A DNA stretch of 64,000 nucleotides from Thermosipho affectus (GTDB lineage Bacteria; Thermotogota; Thermotogae; Thermotogales; Fervidobacteriaceae). The notes beneath the pieces are model-generated. The model made no database searches and had not been told where the DNA came from. It saw only the letters and a list, made by a program, of their open reading frames with translations. The stretch is from positions 1-64,000 of the forward strand of contig NZ_LBFC01000018.1 of assembly GCF_001990485.1 (NCBI RefSeq), in the 5' to 3' direction. The translations under genes and the position numbers were made by a program. Each line of letters opens with the position of its first letter. The stretch's first letter is position 1. Of the stretch, positions 17,382 through 26,771 are shown one piece after another.

Positions 17382-18925
17382 ACTTTGAAGATTTTAACTT
17401 AAGTGAAAAGACGCTTCGCGCAATTTACGAGAAAGGATTTGAAACACCAACACCTGTGCAAGAAAAGGTAATACCTATACTGCTAAAAAAGGAAAAGAAT
17501 TTAATTGTACAGGCAAAGACAGGCACGGGAAAGACTGCGGCATTTGGAATACCACTCATAGAACTTTTGGAAAACAAGGGGTATGTCCAAGCGATTATAC
17601 TCACCCCTACACGTGAACTGGCACTGCAAGTTTCAGAGGAGATAAACTCTTTAAAAAGGAAGAGGCTCAAGATACTTCCCATATACGGAGGACAGTCTAT
17701 AAAGAGGCAAATAGACCATCTAAAAAGAGGTGTTGATATAGTAGTTGGTACACCGGGAAGGATCCTTGACCATCTAGAAAGAAAGACGATAGACCTTTCA
17801 AAAGTAGAGTACTTTATCTTAGATGAAGCAGATGAAATGCTTGATATGGGCTTTATAGACGACGTGGAAAAAATACTGAAAAATACAAATGGTGAAAAAT
17901 TCTTTTTGATGTTTTCTGCAACGATCCCAAAGAGAATCATAGACCTTGCAAAAAAATACATCAAAAACTACGAAGTTATAAAGATACTTGATAAACAACT
18001 CACCACAAACCTTACAGAACAAATATACATAGAATTAAACGAAAGCGATAAATTTGAAGCACTTTGTAGAATAATAGATGTGGAAGATGATTTCTACGGT
18101 ATGGTATTCTGTAGAACAAAAGTAGAAGTAGATACTGTATCTTCAAAACTCATTGAAAGGGGATACGACGCAGAAGCACTACATGGAGATTTTTCACAAT
18201 ACCAACGTGAGAGGGTATTGAAAAAATTTAAAGAAAAGAAGATAAATATACTTGTCGCAACTGATGTTGCAGCACGTGGAATAGATATTACCGGTTTATC
18301 TCACGTAATAAATTACTCCATTCCACTTAACCCTGAACACTACGTGCACAGAATAGGTAGAACGGGAAGGGCTGGAAAAGAAGGTATCGCCATAACGTTT
18401 GTTACCCCAAAAGAATACAGACAACTCTTTAGAATAAAGAAATTTTCAAAGGCAAAGATCAAAGAAGGTAAAATCCCTTCAGTGGAACAAATAATAAAGG
18501 CAAGATCGGAAAAAATAAAAAAAGATATTTTAAATCATAATAAAAATATACAGAAAGTATACTACAACCTTGCTGATGAACTCCTTGAACACGCAGAACC
18601 AAGAGAAGTTGTAGCAAAGCTTTTAAGTACTGCTTTTAAATCTTTAAATCCGGAAAATTACAAAAAAGTATCACCTACTTCAAAAGCAAAAGAAGTTGTA
18701 AGGTTGTTTATAGCGAAAGGAAAACAAGCTGGTCTTACCAAAAAAGATCTAGTTAAATTTATCGTTGAAAAAACCAACATAAATCCAAAAGTAATAAGTG
18801 ATGTACTTGTTTTGGACAAATTTTCATTTATAACCGTTCCATACAAAGAAGCGGAAATAATACTATCAATCTTTAAAAAACGAGGAAGAAGATCCTTAAT
18901 ATCCAAAGCAAAAGAAAGAAACTAG
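17378..18925 (+). CDS. DEAD-box RNA helicase with DbpA-like RNA-binding C-terminus
   Basis: A 515-residue helicase. The Q motif (FETPTPVQEKVIP) is followed by Walker A AKTGTGKT, PTRELALQ, TPGR, DEADEMLDMG, SAT, and in domain 2 ATDVAARGID and HRIGRTGRAG. The last ~80 residues resemble the DbpA/RBD domain (KQAGLTKKDLVKFIVEKTNI), which targets rRNA in DbpA and CshA-like proteins. A role in ribosome assembly or RNA turnover is likely. The GTG start overlaps the def stop. Confidence 0.93.
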   Translation: MNFEDFNLSEKTLRAIYEKGFETPTPVQEKVIPILLKKEKNLIVQAKTGTGKTAAFGIPLIELLENKGYVQAIILTPTRELALQVSEEINSLKRKRLKILPIYGGQSIKRQIDHLKRGVDIVVGTPGRILDHLERKTIDLSKVEYFILDEADEMLDMGFIDDVEKILKNTNGEKFFLMFSATIPKRIIDLAKKYIKNYEVIKILDKQLTTNLTEQIYIELNESDKFEALCRIIDVEDDFYGMVFCRTKVEVDTVSSKLIERGYDAEALHGDFSQYQRERVLKKFKEKKINILVATDVAARGIDITGLSHVINYSIPLNPEHYVHRIGRTGRAGKEGIAITFVTPKEYRQLFRIKKFSKAKIKEGKIPSVEQIIKARSEKIKKDILNHNKNIQKVYYNLADELLEHAEPREVVAKLLSTAFKSLNPENYKKVSPTSKAKEVVRLFIAKGKQAGLTKKDLVKFIVEKTNINPKVISDVLVLDKFSFITVPYKEAEIILSIFKKRGRRSLISKAKERN

Positions 18926-18936
18926 GAGGGAAAAGT

Positions 18937-19422
18937 ATGAAAAAAGTGGGTTTTCTAGTCGTATCTATAGCTATTTTACTCTCATTTGTACTACTCTTTG
19001 CAGGGGGAGACACAAACCAAAGTCCAAAAATTGCATACATTGATTCAAACAAAGTACTACAATCGTACGATAAATTTATAACACTCCAATCCAAGTATCA
19101 AGAAGATGCACAATTTTATCAGAAAAAACTCAACGAACTTGCAGCAGAAATAAATCAAATGAAAAAAGATGGTGCAAGCGAACAAGAGTTAAATAAAAAG
19201 TTAGCAGAATACACACAAAAACAACAACAATATTCACAACTTTTAAATAACGAATATCAACCAAAATTTTCACAGCTTGAACAGGAGATACTCCAAAAAA
19301 TAGCAGAATACGCAGAAATAATGGGATATGATTTTGTGTTTAACAGCAAATCAATGGCGTATGGCTCTCCAAAATACGATATAACGGATAAATTTATTGA
19401 ATACTTGAAATCCGCGCAATGA
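18937..19422 (+). CDS. OmpH/Skp-like periplasmic chaperone
   Basis: A 161-residue exported protein. It has a signal peptide (about 1-24, ending LLFAGG), then KIAYIDSNKVLQSY, the OmpH/Skp strand, and a long Gln/Lys-rich coiled coil (about 50-120), then the second strand YDFVFNSKSMAYGSP with ITDKFIEYLKS at the end. Skp-type trimers carry outer-membrane proteins across the periplasm; in Thermotogota this would serve the toga (inference). It starts at ATG behind AGGAGGG and overlaps the LptB-like gene by 4 bp. Confidence 0.88.
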   Translation: MKKVGFLVVSIAILLSFVLLFAGGDTNQSPKIAYIDSNKVLQSYDKFITLQSKYQEDAQFYQKKLNELAAEINQMKKDGASEQELNKKLAEYTQKQQQYSQLLNNEYQPKFSQLEQEILQKIAEYAEIMGYDFVFNSKSMAYGSPKYDITDKFIEYLKSAQ

Positions 19423-20114
19423 AAATAGTATGTAAAGATATAAAAAAAAGATTTGGAAAAAAACAAGTTTTAAACGGTGTAGATTTAATCGTAAACACAA
19501 ACGAAATAGTGGGCTTGCTGGGGCCAAACGGTTCCGGCAAGACTACTTTATTTAATATTATATTGGGTGTAGTAATTCCAAGCAGCGGTAAAGTTTTTTT
19601 AAATGAAAAAGATATTACAAAGGTACCAATACACAAAAGGGCAAGGTTGGGAATAACATATCTTCAACAGGAAACATCTGTCTTTAGACAACTTACTGTG
19701 GAAAAAAATTTAAAACTCGTTATAGAACATTACGACAAAGATTTTGGTAAGATAGACACGCTTCTCAAAAATTTTGGATTACTTGATTTGAAAAACCAAA
19801 TGGCATTTAGTCTATCTGGTGGGGAGAAAAGAAGGCTTGAACTTGCACGTATGATGACACTCTCTCCAAAATTCTTACTCCTTGATGAACCATTTGTGGG
19901 TATAGATCCAAAGACGGTAAAGGAAATTCAAAAGATGGTGCTAGAATTGAAAAAAATGGGATTGGGGATAATTATAACAGACCACAGTGTAGATGCACTA
20001 AAAGATATTGTGGATAGGTTATACGTAATACACAAAGGTGGTATAATTGCAAGTGGGGAACCAAGCGTTGTCTTAAACGATGAAATTGTCAAAAAAGTGT
20101 ATTTGGGGGGATAG
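19419..20114 (+). CDS. lptB: LptB-like ABC transporter ATPase
   Basis: A 231-residue ABC ATPase closest to LptB and branched-chain amino acid ATPases: Walker A GPNGSGKTT (about 34-42), Q-loop YLQQETSVFRQLTV, signature LSGGEKRR, Walker B FLLLDEPFVGIDP, H-loop ITDHSV. LptB powers lipid or LPS extraction to the outer membrane; coupling to an OmpH-like gene supports an envelope role. The permease partners LptF/G are not adjacent. The symbol is tentative for a toga-bearing cell without classical LPS. Confidence 0.8.
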   Translation: MKIVCKDIKKRFGKKQVLNGVDLIVNTNEIVGLLGPNGSGKTTLFNIILGVVIPSSGKVFLNEKDITKVPIHKRARLGITYLQQETSVFRQLTVEKNLKLVIEHYDKDFGKIDTLLKNFGLLDLKNQMAFSLSGGEKRRLELARMMTLSPKFLLLDEPFVGIDPKTVKEIQKMVLELKKMGLGIIITDHSVDALKDIVDRLYVIHKGGIIASGEPSVVLNDEIVKKVYLGG

Positions 20115-20115
20115 C

Positions 20116-20847
20116 ATGAAGGTTATCTTAACTTTTTTATTTTCAATTTGGGGGCTTTTCGCTCCAGAAAGTATTGTTGTAAAAAACGGTGATTACTTTA
20201 TTTCTCAAATGGGAAAGCTATACGTTGAAGATGGTAGTGTACTTTATATGTCAAAGGAAAAAAACGAAATGCTTTTAAAAATGGTAGATCCACGGGGAAT
20301 GTTCAAAGAAGGTAAATACCTCTGGATTGTAGATTTTGATAGGCTGGTAAGGCTTGATCTTTCAACGGGAAAGTACAAAAACTTTTTTGCATCTTCTCCT
20401 AAGTATTTAAACGATATAGTAAAATACAAAGAAAAATATTACGTTACAGATACATATGGAAACACAGTATACAAATTAAACGATGAAAAATTAGAAGTTA
20501 CATACAATTTAAAAAGGCCAAATGGTATTACAACAGATGGAGAATATTTATACATTATATCCTTTACTTCTCCAGCTGTCGTCTACAAATGTGACGAAAA
20601 CAAAGTCATTGAAACATATACCTTAAACGAGGTAAAAGGTGGAGATGGTATAGTGTATGCAGATAATATGTTTTTCATATCGGGTTATACTTCAAAAAAC
20701 GTGGTAATTTACAATTCTTCTTGGAAAAAGATTGGTGAAAAGAATGGATTTTCATCTCCCGCTGATATATACTACTCAAATGGAAATCTTTACGTACCAG
20801 ATATGAAAGAGGGAAAAATTTACGTATTTAAGGTGGAAAATGAATAA
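20116..20847 (+). CDS. Exported NHL/YVTN-like beta-propeller protein
   Basis: A 243-residue protein with a short signal peptide (MKVILTFLFSIWGLFA). It is followed by repeated beta-sheet blades of about 40 residues marked by GKYLWIVDFDRLVRLDLSTGKY, KYYVTDTYGNTVYKL, EYLYIISFTSPAVVYKC and NMFFISGYTSKNVVIY. This looks like a propeller, but ligand and role are unknown. The ATG at 20116 behind GGGGGGAT is preferred to the upstream in-frame start at 20080, which lies inside the ATPase gene. It overlaps the DUF2344 gene by 8 bp. Confidence 0.7.
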   Translation: MKVILTFLFSIWGLFAPESIVVKNGDYFISQMGKLYVEDGSVLYMSKEKNEMLLKMVDPRGMFKEGKYLWIVDFDRLVRLDLSTGKYKNFFASSPKYLNDIVKYKEKYYVTDTYGNTVYKLNDEKLEVTYNLKRPNGITTDGEYLYIISFTSPAVVYKCDENKVIETYTLNEVKGGDGIVYADNMFFISGYTSKNVVIYNSSWKKIGEKNGFSSPADIYYSNGNLYVPDMKEGKIYVFKVENE

Positions 20848-21445
20848 ATATCTGATTAAATTTAAAAAACTTGGAATGTACAGATTCATTTCGGGGCTTG
20901 ATACCATATCCATGATAGAGAGAACATTTAGAAGAACAAATCTTAAAATGCAATTTACAGAAGGGTTTCATCCAAAACCCAAGTTTACTTATGTTGATCC
21001 AGTTGCAACTGGGGTAATAGATTGGGCTTTTTATCTTACAATTGAACTTTTGGAAGATTATAACACATCCTTCGTAAAAGAAGAAATAAAAAATGTACAA
21101 CCTCCGCATTTTGTAGTAGACAAAGTTTTAAAAAAAGATGTCAGTCTTTCAAAAATACGTGCATATGAATTTCAAATTATAGCAAGAAAAAACTTTAATC
21201 TTCCGGAAAAAATAGTAAAAAAGACAAAAAGGGGTTTTAGGGAAATCCCCATATCTTCTTTGGAAAATCTCAAAATTATTGAAAAAAAGGACTATATTGT
21301 GATAAACTATATAATTGAAAAGGAAAATACATTTAATCCGTATATCATTTCAGATGCCGTGTTCTTAGCTATAAGAAAGGAATGTTATCCTTCTTTTCTT
21401 TTTGAAGGGAGTGTATTAGATGAAAAAAATCCTCGTAGTGGATGA
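20840..21445 (+). CDS. TIGR03936/DUF2344 radical SAM-associated protein
   Basis: A 201-residue protein with the DUF2344 signature: [28 protein letters not shown], then [21 protein letters not shown]. In many bacteria this domain is fused to or adjoins a TIGR03960 radical SAM protein, absent here; the function is unknown. It ends 26 bp inside the response regulator gene. Confidence 0.8.
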   Translation: MNKYLIKFKKLGMYRFISGLDTISMIERTFRRTNLKMQFTEGFHPKPKFTYVDPVATGVIDWAFYLTIELLEDYNTSFVKEEIKNVQPPHFVVDKVLKKDVSLSKIRAYEFQIIARKNFNLPEKIVKKTKRGFREIPISSLENLKIIEKKDYIVINYIIEKENTFNPYIISDAVFLAIRKECYPSFLFEGSVLDEKNPRSG

Positions 21446-21788
21446 TTCTGAAGTTTTGCGAAAAATCACGTCTTTTAACTTAAAAAAAGCGGGATACGAA
21501 GTGTACGAGGCCTTTGATGGGGTAGATGGCCTCGAAAAGATGAAAGACATAAAACCTGATCTCATAATATTAGATATAATGATGCCAAGACTCGACGGGT
21601 TTGGTGTTTTAAAAGAAAAGAAAAACATAGAGGAAATAAAAAACATCCCCGTAATTATACTCACCGCAAAGGGTGGAGCAGAAGACGAAAAAGTAGCCAA
21701 AAGCTTAGGAGCACAAATAGTCATGACCAAACCATTTAGCCCATCAAAATTAATCGAAGAGGTAAAGAGGCTGATTTCCGATGATTGA
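21420..21788 (+). CDS. CheY-like single-domain response regulator
   Basis: A 122-residue receiver domain: acidic pocket VVDDSE near residue 8, phospho-acceptor Asp52 in [13 protein letters not shown], conserved Thr in ILTAKGG and Lys in MTKPFSP. There is no output domain. It overlaps the following SpoIIE-type phosphatase by 8 bp, so the pair probably forms one partner-switching or stress-signalling unit. No histidine kinase is encoded in the window. Confidence 0.92.
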   Translation: MKKILVVDDSEVLRKITSFNLKKAGYEVYEAFDGVDGLEKMKDIKPDLIILDIMMPRLDGFGVLKEKKNIEEIKNIPVIILTAKGGAEDEKVAKSLGAQIVMTKPFSPSKLIEEVKRLISDD

Positions 21789-23148
21789 AAAATTGGAAAA
21801 ACTATACCTAAAATTACTTGAAATTTCAAAAAACCCACAGAAACCATACTCATCTGAAGAGGAACTTTGGGCATTGGTAGAAGAAGAAATTAATATAATT
21901 ACAAGTGAATTTCTATCTTACAAGCAGGAATTGGAATCATCTACAATACTTATTGAAAGTCAACTTGAAGAAATTTCAAGACTGTATGAAGAAATTTCAA
22001 CACTTTTTGAAATAAGTAAAATTGTAGCATCCAACATAGAAACAAAGCAGATTCTAATGCCCGTGTTAATTACTTTGAAAAAGGCAATTAATTTTTCATG
22101 TGGAATAATTAGTATAAACTTTGATGGGAAATTTTCCGAAACTATTGGAGAATGTCCCAATAACATTGAAGAGGTATTAAAAGATAATTTAGACGAAAAT
22201 GCAGACATTGTATTCAAAGAAACCTGTAAGAAATTAAATAATAGAAGTATAATATACAAATCTATATCCACCGCGTCAAATAAAAGAATGGGGTATATCC
22301 TTGTTGTTGGAAAGGAATCCGGCACTATATTTACAGCAGGTGATAAAAAGATTATAGAATCTGCAGCACAGCAGATTGCAAGTAGTATAGAACGCGAAAT
22401 AGCTTTAAGAGAAGAAATAGAAAGGGAAAAGTTAAACCAACAAATTGAAATTGCAAGAAGTATTCAATTTAACTTTTTCCCGAAGGCATTCCCTCAAGAT
22501 GAAAATTTTGATTCATTTGGCGAAAGCATCCCCGCTATACACGTTGGTGGAGATTACTTTGATGTGTTCTTGAAAAATAATAGTCTCTACGGTATAGTAG
22601 CCGATGTATCTGGAAAGGGGCTTCCCGCATCTTTGATTATGTCTTCTCTTAGAAGTGCTTTTAAATCGCTAATAGAAAGTACAAATGGCGATCTATTAAA
22701 AACAGTGACAAGTTTAAACAACATGCTCTCATACGACGTTGGAGATGACAAATTCGTAACCGCTGTATTTGTGAAATTAAATAGGGATGGAGCACTGGAA
22801 GTGATAAACGCGGGACATGATCCACTCTATATAGTAAAAGATAAAATTACAAAGATAAACTCCACAAGCATTCCTATAGGTATGTTTGAATTCATGGAAT
22901 TTGAAATGCAACGTACACAACTTTCCGAAAATACACTTATTTTTGCATACACAGATGGTATCCCAGAGGCAAGAAATATAAACAACGAAGAATATGATTT
23001 TGAAAGATTGGAAAGATTACTAAGTAAGATTCACATTTTACCTGCAAAAGATATAGTCGATAGTGTTGAAAAAGATGTCTTTAGATTTTCACAAGGTGCA
23101 CTACAGCACGATGATATGACAATTTTGGCGATAAAATACTTAGGATAG
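21781..23148 (+). CDS. PP2C/SpoIIE-type serine phosphatase with GAF-like sensor
   Basis: A 455-residue cytoplasmic protein. It has a helical N-terminus (1-70), a GAF-like domain (about 75-200, [15 protein letters not shown] at its start), a linker helix, then a PPM phosphatase of the RsbU/SpoIIE kind. That domain includes [42 protein letters not shown] and NAGHDPLY, and the metal Asp in [10 protein letters not shown] and HDDMTILA. It would dephosphorylate an anti-sigma antagonist or similar target, probably under control of the upstream receiver. No anti-anti-sigma gene is in view. Confidence 0.9.
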   Translation: MIEKLEKLYLKLLEISKNPQKPYSSEEELWALVEEEINIITSEFLSYKQELESSTILIESQLEEISRLYEEISTLFEISKIVASNIETKQILMPVLITLKKAINFSCGIISINFDGKFSETIGECPNNIEEVLKDNLDENADIVFKETCKKLNNRSIIYKSISTASNKRMGYILVVGKESGTIFTAGDKKIIESAAQQIASSIEREIALREEIEREKLNQQIEIARSIQFNFFPKAFPQDENFDSFGESIPAIHVGGDYFDVFLKNNSLYGIVADVSGKGLPASLIMSSLRSAFKSLIESTNGDLLKTVTSLNNMLSYDVGDDKFVTAVFVKLNRDGALEVINAGHDPLYIVKDKITKINSTSIPIGMFEFMEFEMQRTQLSENTLIFAYTDGIPEARNINNEEYDFERLERLLSKIHILPAKDIVDSVEKDVFRFSQGALQHDDMTILAIKYLG

Positions 23149-23159
23149 GAGGTAGTTAA

Positions 23160-23717
23160 ATGATAGATGTAGGTGCATTAAGTAAAGGTATGTACATAAA
23201 GTACGACGGAGATATTTACAGAGTGGTAGACGTTAACAAGCACTTTAGAGCAAGGGGTTCTGGGTTAATTAGAACAAAACTAAAAAATCTTTCAACGGGA
23301 TTAATGAGAGACGTTAATTTTAACAGTGGTGAAAAGGTGGAAGAAGCAGAGGTTAATTTTAGAAAGGCATCTTACATATACAACGACGGTGAAATGTATT
23401 ACTTCATGGACAATGAAACATTTGAACAATACGGTATTCCAGAATCCGATATTGAAGATGAAAAAAATTACTTAGTGGAAAACACCGAAGTGGATTTAAT
23501 AATGCATGATGGAAAACCACTAGGTATACAACTTCCAACAAGTGTTGTACTTGAAGTAGTGGAAACTGAACCAGGTTTTAAAGGTGATACGGTTTCAGGG
23601 GGAGGTAAACCAGCAATCCTGGAAACTGGTTTAAAAATTACAGTTCCTTTCTTTGTGGAGAAAGGTCAGAAAGTTAAAGTAGACACAAGGACAGGCGAAT
23701 ACATAGAAAGAGCCTAA
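23160..23717 (+). CDS. efp: Elongation factor P
   Basis: A 185-residue, three-domain EF-P. KOW-like domain I includes [15 protein letters not shown], with the loop residue at the Lys/Arg position normally modified; OB domains II and III end in GEYIERA. EF-P relieves ribosome stalling at proline stretches. The ATG is behind TAGGAGGT. It starts a translation-related run: efp, asp23, nusB. Confidence 0.97.
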   Translation: MIDVGALSKGMYIKYDGDIYRVVDVNKHFRARGSGLIRTKLKNLSTGLMRDVNFNSGEKVEEAEVNFRKASYIYNDGEMYYFMDNETFEQYGIPESDIEDEKNYLVENTEVDLIMHDGKPLGIQLPTSVVLEVVETEPGFKGDTVSGGGKPAILETGLKITVPFFVEKGQKVKVDTRTGEYIERA

Positions 23718-23730
23718 AGGAGGGATAAAT

Positions 23731-24060
23731 ATGGATTTTGAGCAAGGAAGTATAAACATAAGCGATGATGTTTTAAAAGAAATAGCCTTTAGAAGTTTTA
23801 TCGAAGTACTTGCACCAGATGAAAAAGATGTAAAAAAACTAAAGAAAAGTATCGAAATCGAAAGAACACCGGACGACAACGTAATAGTATATGTAAGGAC
23901 TGTTGCACCATATGGACAAAGCCTTGTAGAATTCGGTAAAAAAATTATGAAAAACATATCGGAAAATATACAAAGAATGACAGAACTTCAAGTTTCCGCT
24001 GTTAATGTTACAATAACTGATGTTGTTGAAAAGATTGAAACAACGGAGGAGGAAGAGTAA
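23731..24060 (+). CDS. Asp23/Gls24 family protein
   Basis: A 109-residue protein of the DUF322/Asp23 family: INISDDVLKEIAFRSFIEV at the start, VIVYVRTVAPYGQSLVEFGKKIMKNISENIQ, and VSAVNVTITDVV. The family is often encoded between efp and nusB, as here; in Gram-positives members are envelope-stress proteins. The function in this lineage is unknown. The ATG follows AAAGGAGGG. Confidence 0.88.
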   Translation: MDFEQGSINISDDVLKEIAFRSFIEVLAPDEKDVKKLKKSIEIERTPDDNVIVYVRTVAPYGQSLVEFGKKIMKNISENIQRMTELQVSAVNVTITDVVEKIETTEEEE

Positions 24061-24486
24061 TTGATAAAGAGTCGGCACAAAATGAGAGAAGCTATTTTTA
24101 AAGCTCTCTTCCAGTGGGATTTCAACAAAGATGAAAATCTAGAAGACATATCCAAAGAACACATTAGCGTATTAGATGATTCTTTGCAAGAACTTGCGAA
24201 AAAATACGTGAGGGGGATAAGGGAAAATATATTAAAGATAGACGAAATTATATCCAAGTATCTAAAAAACTGGACGCTAGATAGGCTATCTGTTACCGAT
24301 AGAAATATACTTAGGCTTGGAACTTTTGAGTTATTATACATAGATGATATACCCATAGAAGTTACACTAGATGAAATGATAGAACTGGGAAAAGCCTACG
24401 GTACGGAAAACAGTGGAAAGTTTGTAAATGGTGTATTGGATAAAATAGCAAAAGAGGAGGCACCAAAAGAAAAGTTTGAAATCTAA
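24061..24486 (+). CDS. nusB: Transcription antitermination factor NusB
   Basis: A 141-residue all-helical NusB. The opening [18 protein letters not shown] is the family signature, with [31 protein letters not shown] in the C-terminal half. With NusE it binds boxA RNA in rRNA transcripts. The TTG start directly follows the asp23 stop; GAGGAGGAAGAG lies just upstream and fits TTG better than the internal ATG seven codons in. Confidence 0.95.
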   Translation: MIKSRHKMREAIFKALFQWDFNKDENLEDISKEHISVLDDSLQELAKKYVRGIRENILKIDEIISKYLKNWTLDRLSVTDRNILRLGTFELLYIDDIPIEVTLDEMIELGKAYGTENSGKFVNGVLDKIAKEEAPKEKFEI

Positions 24487-24498
24487 GGTGGGGGGAAA

Positions 24499-24957
24499 AT
24501 TTCTTTTTCCGAGGTCATCATTTCTCTGCTTATTTCAATATACGTAATCTACGCGTGTTATCTTATTCTTGATTCAACCATTGAATGGTATATATTTTTG
24601 AAAACGGACTATATTAAATCTCTCGAAACGTTTTACGTGGTAAATTACATACGTCACGATTTTTACACGCGTGGTATATCTGGTGTAAATTTTGAAAATG
24701 AAAAATGCATATCCTTTACAGAAAAATTGAAAAATGGCGATGTAAAATTGGTAAAATACAAGGTTTTGGATACAAAAGACGGTATGTTTTTAAAAAGGGA
24801 AGTACAAGGTCTGGGAAACTACCTTGGTCCATTTAAAACGACTCTTTCATTTAAAAACGCCGCAACTATAGTATACATCCAAACTTACAGGGGAAGGTTT
24901 GTACTTCCCAAAGAGCCTCTTGAGTTTAAAATAAAAAAAATCTTAGTCTCCTTTTAA
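24499..24957 (+). CDS. Pseudopilin-like protein, probable AUU start
   Basis: The first ordinary start codon in this frame is TTG at 24598, which has no RBS. The open frame reaches back to 24487, and AGGTGGGGGG sits just before an ATT at 24499. From there the protein (about 152 residues) begins xSFSEVIISLLISIYVIYA, a hydrophobic helix with Glu at position 5, exactly the type IV pilin/pseudopilin pattern but without a leader peptide. The rest (RHDFYTRGISGVNFEN and TTLSFKNAATIVYIQTY) is beta-rich, as in GspJ/ComGF-like minor pilins. A prepilin whose leader was lost, or AUU initiation, are the two readings. It overlaps flhB convergently by 15 bp. Confidence 0.5.
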   Translation: MSFSEVIISLLISIYVIYACYLILDSTIEWYIFLKTDYIKSLETFYVVNYIRHDFYTRGISGVNFENEKCISFTEKLKNGDVKLVKYKVLDTKDGMFLKREVQGLGNYLGPFKTTLSFKNAATIVYIQTYRGRFVLPKEPLEFKIKKILVSF

Positions 24958-26076
24958 GCTGTACACATATGCTAGTACTTCTGCAACTGCTCTGTAGAAT
25001 TTCTCTGGAATTTCGTCTCCCACTTCTACGTTAAAATACAACTCCCTTGCAAGTTTTGGATTTCTAAAGACAGGTATGTTATTTTCCCGTGCAATTTTTT
25101 TTATCTTTTCTGCTATATTATCCACACCTTTTGCAACAACAATTGGTATCTCCATTTCATCTACTTCATATTTTATAGCAACAGCATAGTGTGTAGGATT
25201 GGTGACCACCACAGTAGCCTCGGGAACTTCTTGCATCATTCTATGCATAGAATATTGCATCATAATCTCCCTTTGCTTTCTTTTTACTTCTGGATTTCCT
25301 TCAACTTCTTTGAATTCCTCTTTAACCTCTTGTTTTGTCATTCTTATATTCTTTTCATATTCGTACCTTGAATAAAAATAATCGGCTACTGATACAATAA
25401 AGAGTGCTATACCACACTTTATCAAAAGCTCAAACGTTATATTCCAAATAAGTAGCGCGCCCTCTAAAACACTCGTATCTGTTGCAAGCAACAACTTATT
25501 CCAATTGACTTTCACTACCAAAAATCCTACATATCCCACTATAACCAACTTTAAAATGGACTTTAAAAGTTCAAATAACGAACGCAATGAAAACATCCTC
25601 TTCAAACCACTGATGGGATTTATCTTTGAAAAATCAAGTTTTAAAGATTTGAACGTAAATAAAAACCTTGTTTGTAAACTTCCAACAAAAATTCCCGTTA
25701 CCATTACTATTGCAACAAAGATTATCAAATCAACAATTAACCCTTTAAACGCATCAAATGTGTATATTCCCAAATCGTTGATAGTCAACGTATCATAGGA
25801 GGGTAATTGTGCAAAAAAGGATATAGCAGATTCTAATCCCAGTATAATTCCCCTGCCTAAAAATGCAAAACCAATCACCGCCGCCAAGAATGTAAAACCA
25901 GAGGTAAGTTCCCTTGAAACTGGAACTTGGCCTTCTTCTCTTGCCTTTTGTCGCCTTCTTGGAGTTGCCTTTTCCGTCTTATCTGGATCGGCAAATAGCT
26001 GTATATCTATCCTGAAAGAAAATGCTGCAGGGTTTTTTCTAAAAGAACTGCCAACTTTGCAGAAGTCTCCGCCCAT
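24943..26076 (-). CDS. flhB: Flagellar type III export protein FlhB
   Basis: A four-helix membrane domain is followed by a cytoplasmic autocleavage domain with NPTHYAVAI (cleavage between Asn and Pro; about residues 293-296). The conserved family start DIQLFADPDKTEKATPRRR begins only about 22 residues into the frame, in the region overlapping fliR, where no ATG, GTG or TTG is nearby. The ATG at 26076 (GGGGATGGTG upstream) is therefore given, making 377 residues, but a non-standard start near 26010 is possible. FlhB switches export specificity from hook to filament. It overlaps fliR by about 70 bp. Confidence 0.92.
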   Translation of the reverse strand: MGGDFCKVGSSFRKNPAAFSFRIDIQLFADPDKTEKATPRRRQKAREEGQVPVSRELTSGFTFLAAVIGFAFLGRGIILGLESAISFFAQLPSYDTLTINDLGIYTFDAFKGLIVDLIIFVAIVMVTGIFVGSLQTRFLFTFKSLKLDFSKINPISGLKRMFSLRSLFELLKSILKLVIVGYVGFLVVKVNWNKLLLATDTSVLEGALLIWNITFELLIKCGIALFIVSVADYFYSRYEYEKNIRMTKQEVKEEFKEVEGNPEVKRKQREIMMQYSMHRMMQEVPEATVVVTNPTHYAVAIKYEVDEMEIPIVVAKGVDNIAEKIKKIARENNIPVFRNPKLARELYFNVEVGDEIPEKFYRAVAEVLAYVYSLKGD

Positions 26077-26771
26077 AACGGCACCATCCCCAAAAATATT
26101 AAAAAAACCAATATGCTTTTTAGTGGTATTCCAACCATAAATACATTCATTTGCGGTACCAACCTTGAAAGAATCCCCAAAAGCACGTTTACTATAAACA
26201 TATAGCCTATAACTGGGAGTCCTATCTTTAATGCCACAAAAAATAATTCTATAAATTTTGACGTTATAAACTTAACAAAACCAAAATCCAAAAAATCCAA
26301 GTTAAGTGGAAACACTTTAATAGAGTCCACAACCGCTTCGTATATTAACAAATGCCCATTTAAAGAGATAAACACAAAAATTGCAAGAAGAAATATAAGT
26401 TGCCCTATTATGGGACTTTCTTCCATAGTTGGATCCATAGAAGTAGCAAGCCCAAAACCAGACTCTATACCCAACAATTCCCCTGCAACGGCAAATGCTC
26501 CAAAAATCATATATGCCAGTAATCCAATCGCAAAACCCACAATGAAGTTATTTAAAAGGGAAAGTACTATATGAAGAACAGGAGTATCTAGTGCTATAAC
26601 ACTTTCCTGTGGAAGCAGTGAATATGAAAATGCAAGCACAAGAAAAGCCTTTACTGTGGAAGGAATAAACCTTCCTGACAGTAAAGGCGAAATTACAAAA
26701 ATCCCAGTTATTCTACTTATTAGCATTCCCCAATTTAAAAATTGAGTCTCTACAAATTGATATAAATCCAT
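26007..26771 (-). CDS. fliR: Flagellar export protein FliR
   Basis: A 254-residue membrane protein with six or so helices: RITGIFVISPLLSGRFIPSTVKAFL at the start, GELLGIESGFGLATSMDP in the centre, RLVPQMNVFMVGIPLKS near the end, all typical of FliR. It is part of the export gate with FliP and FliQ, which are outside the window. The ATG overlaps the MCP gene's stop (TAATG), with GGAGG in the last MCP codons, so the three genes form one transcript. Confidence 0.95.
   Translation of the reverse strand: MDLYQFVETQFLNWGMLISRITGIFVISPLLSGRFIPSTVKAFLVLAFSYSLLPQESVIALDTPVLHIVLSLLNNFIVGFAIGLLAYMIFGAFAVAGELLGIESGFGLATSMDPTMEESPIIGQLIFLLAIFVFISLNGHLLIYEAVVDSIKVFPLNLDFLDFGFVKFITSKFIELFFVALKIGLPVIGYMFIVNVLLGILSRLVPQMNVFMVGIPLKSILVFLIFLGMVPLWAETSAKLAVLLEKTLQHFLSG

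Noticed and set aside
24598-24957. TTG at 24598 as the start of the pseudopilin-like gene
   Set aside because: No ribosome binding site precedes it, while the upstream frame carries a strong one and a plausible membrane helix.
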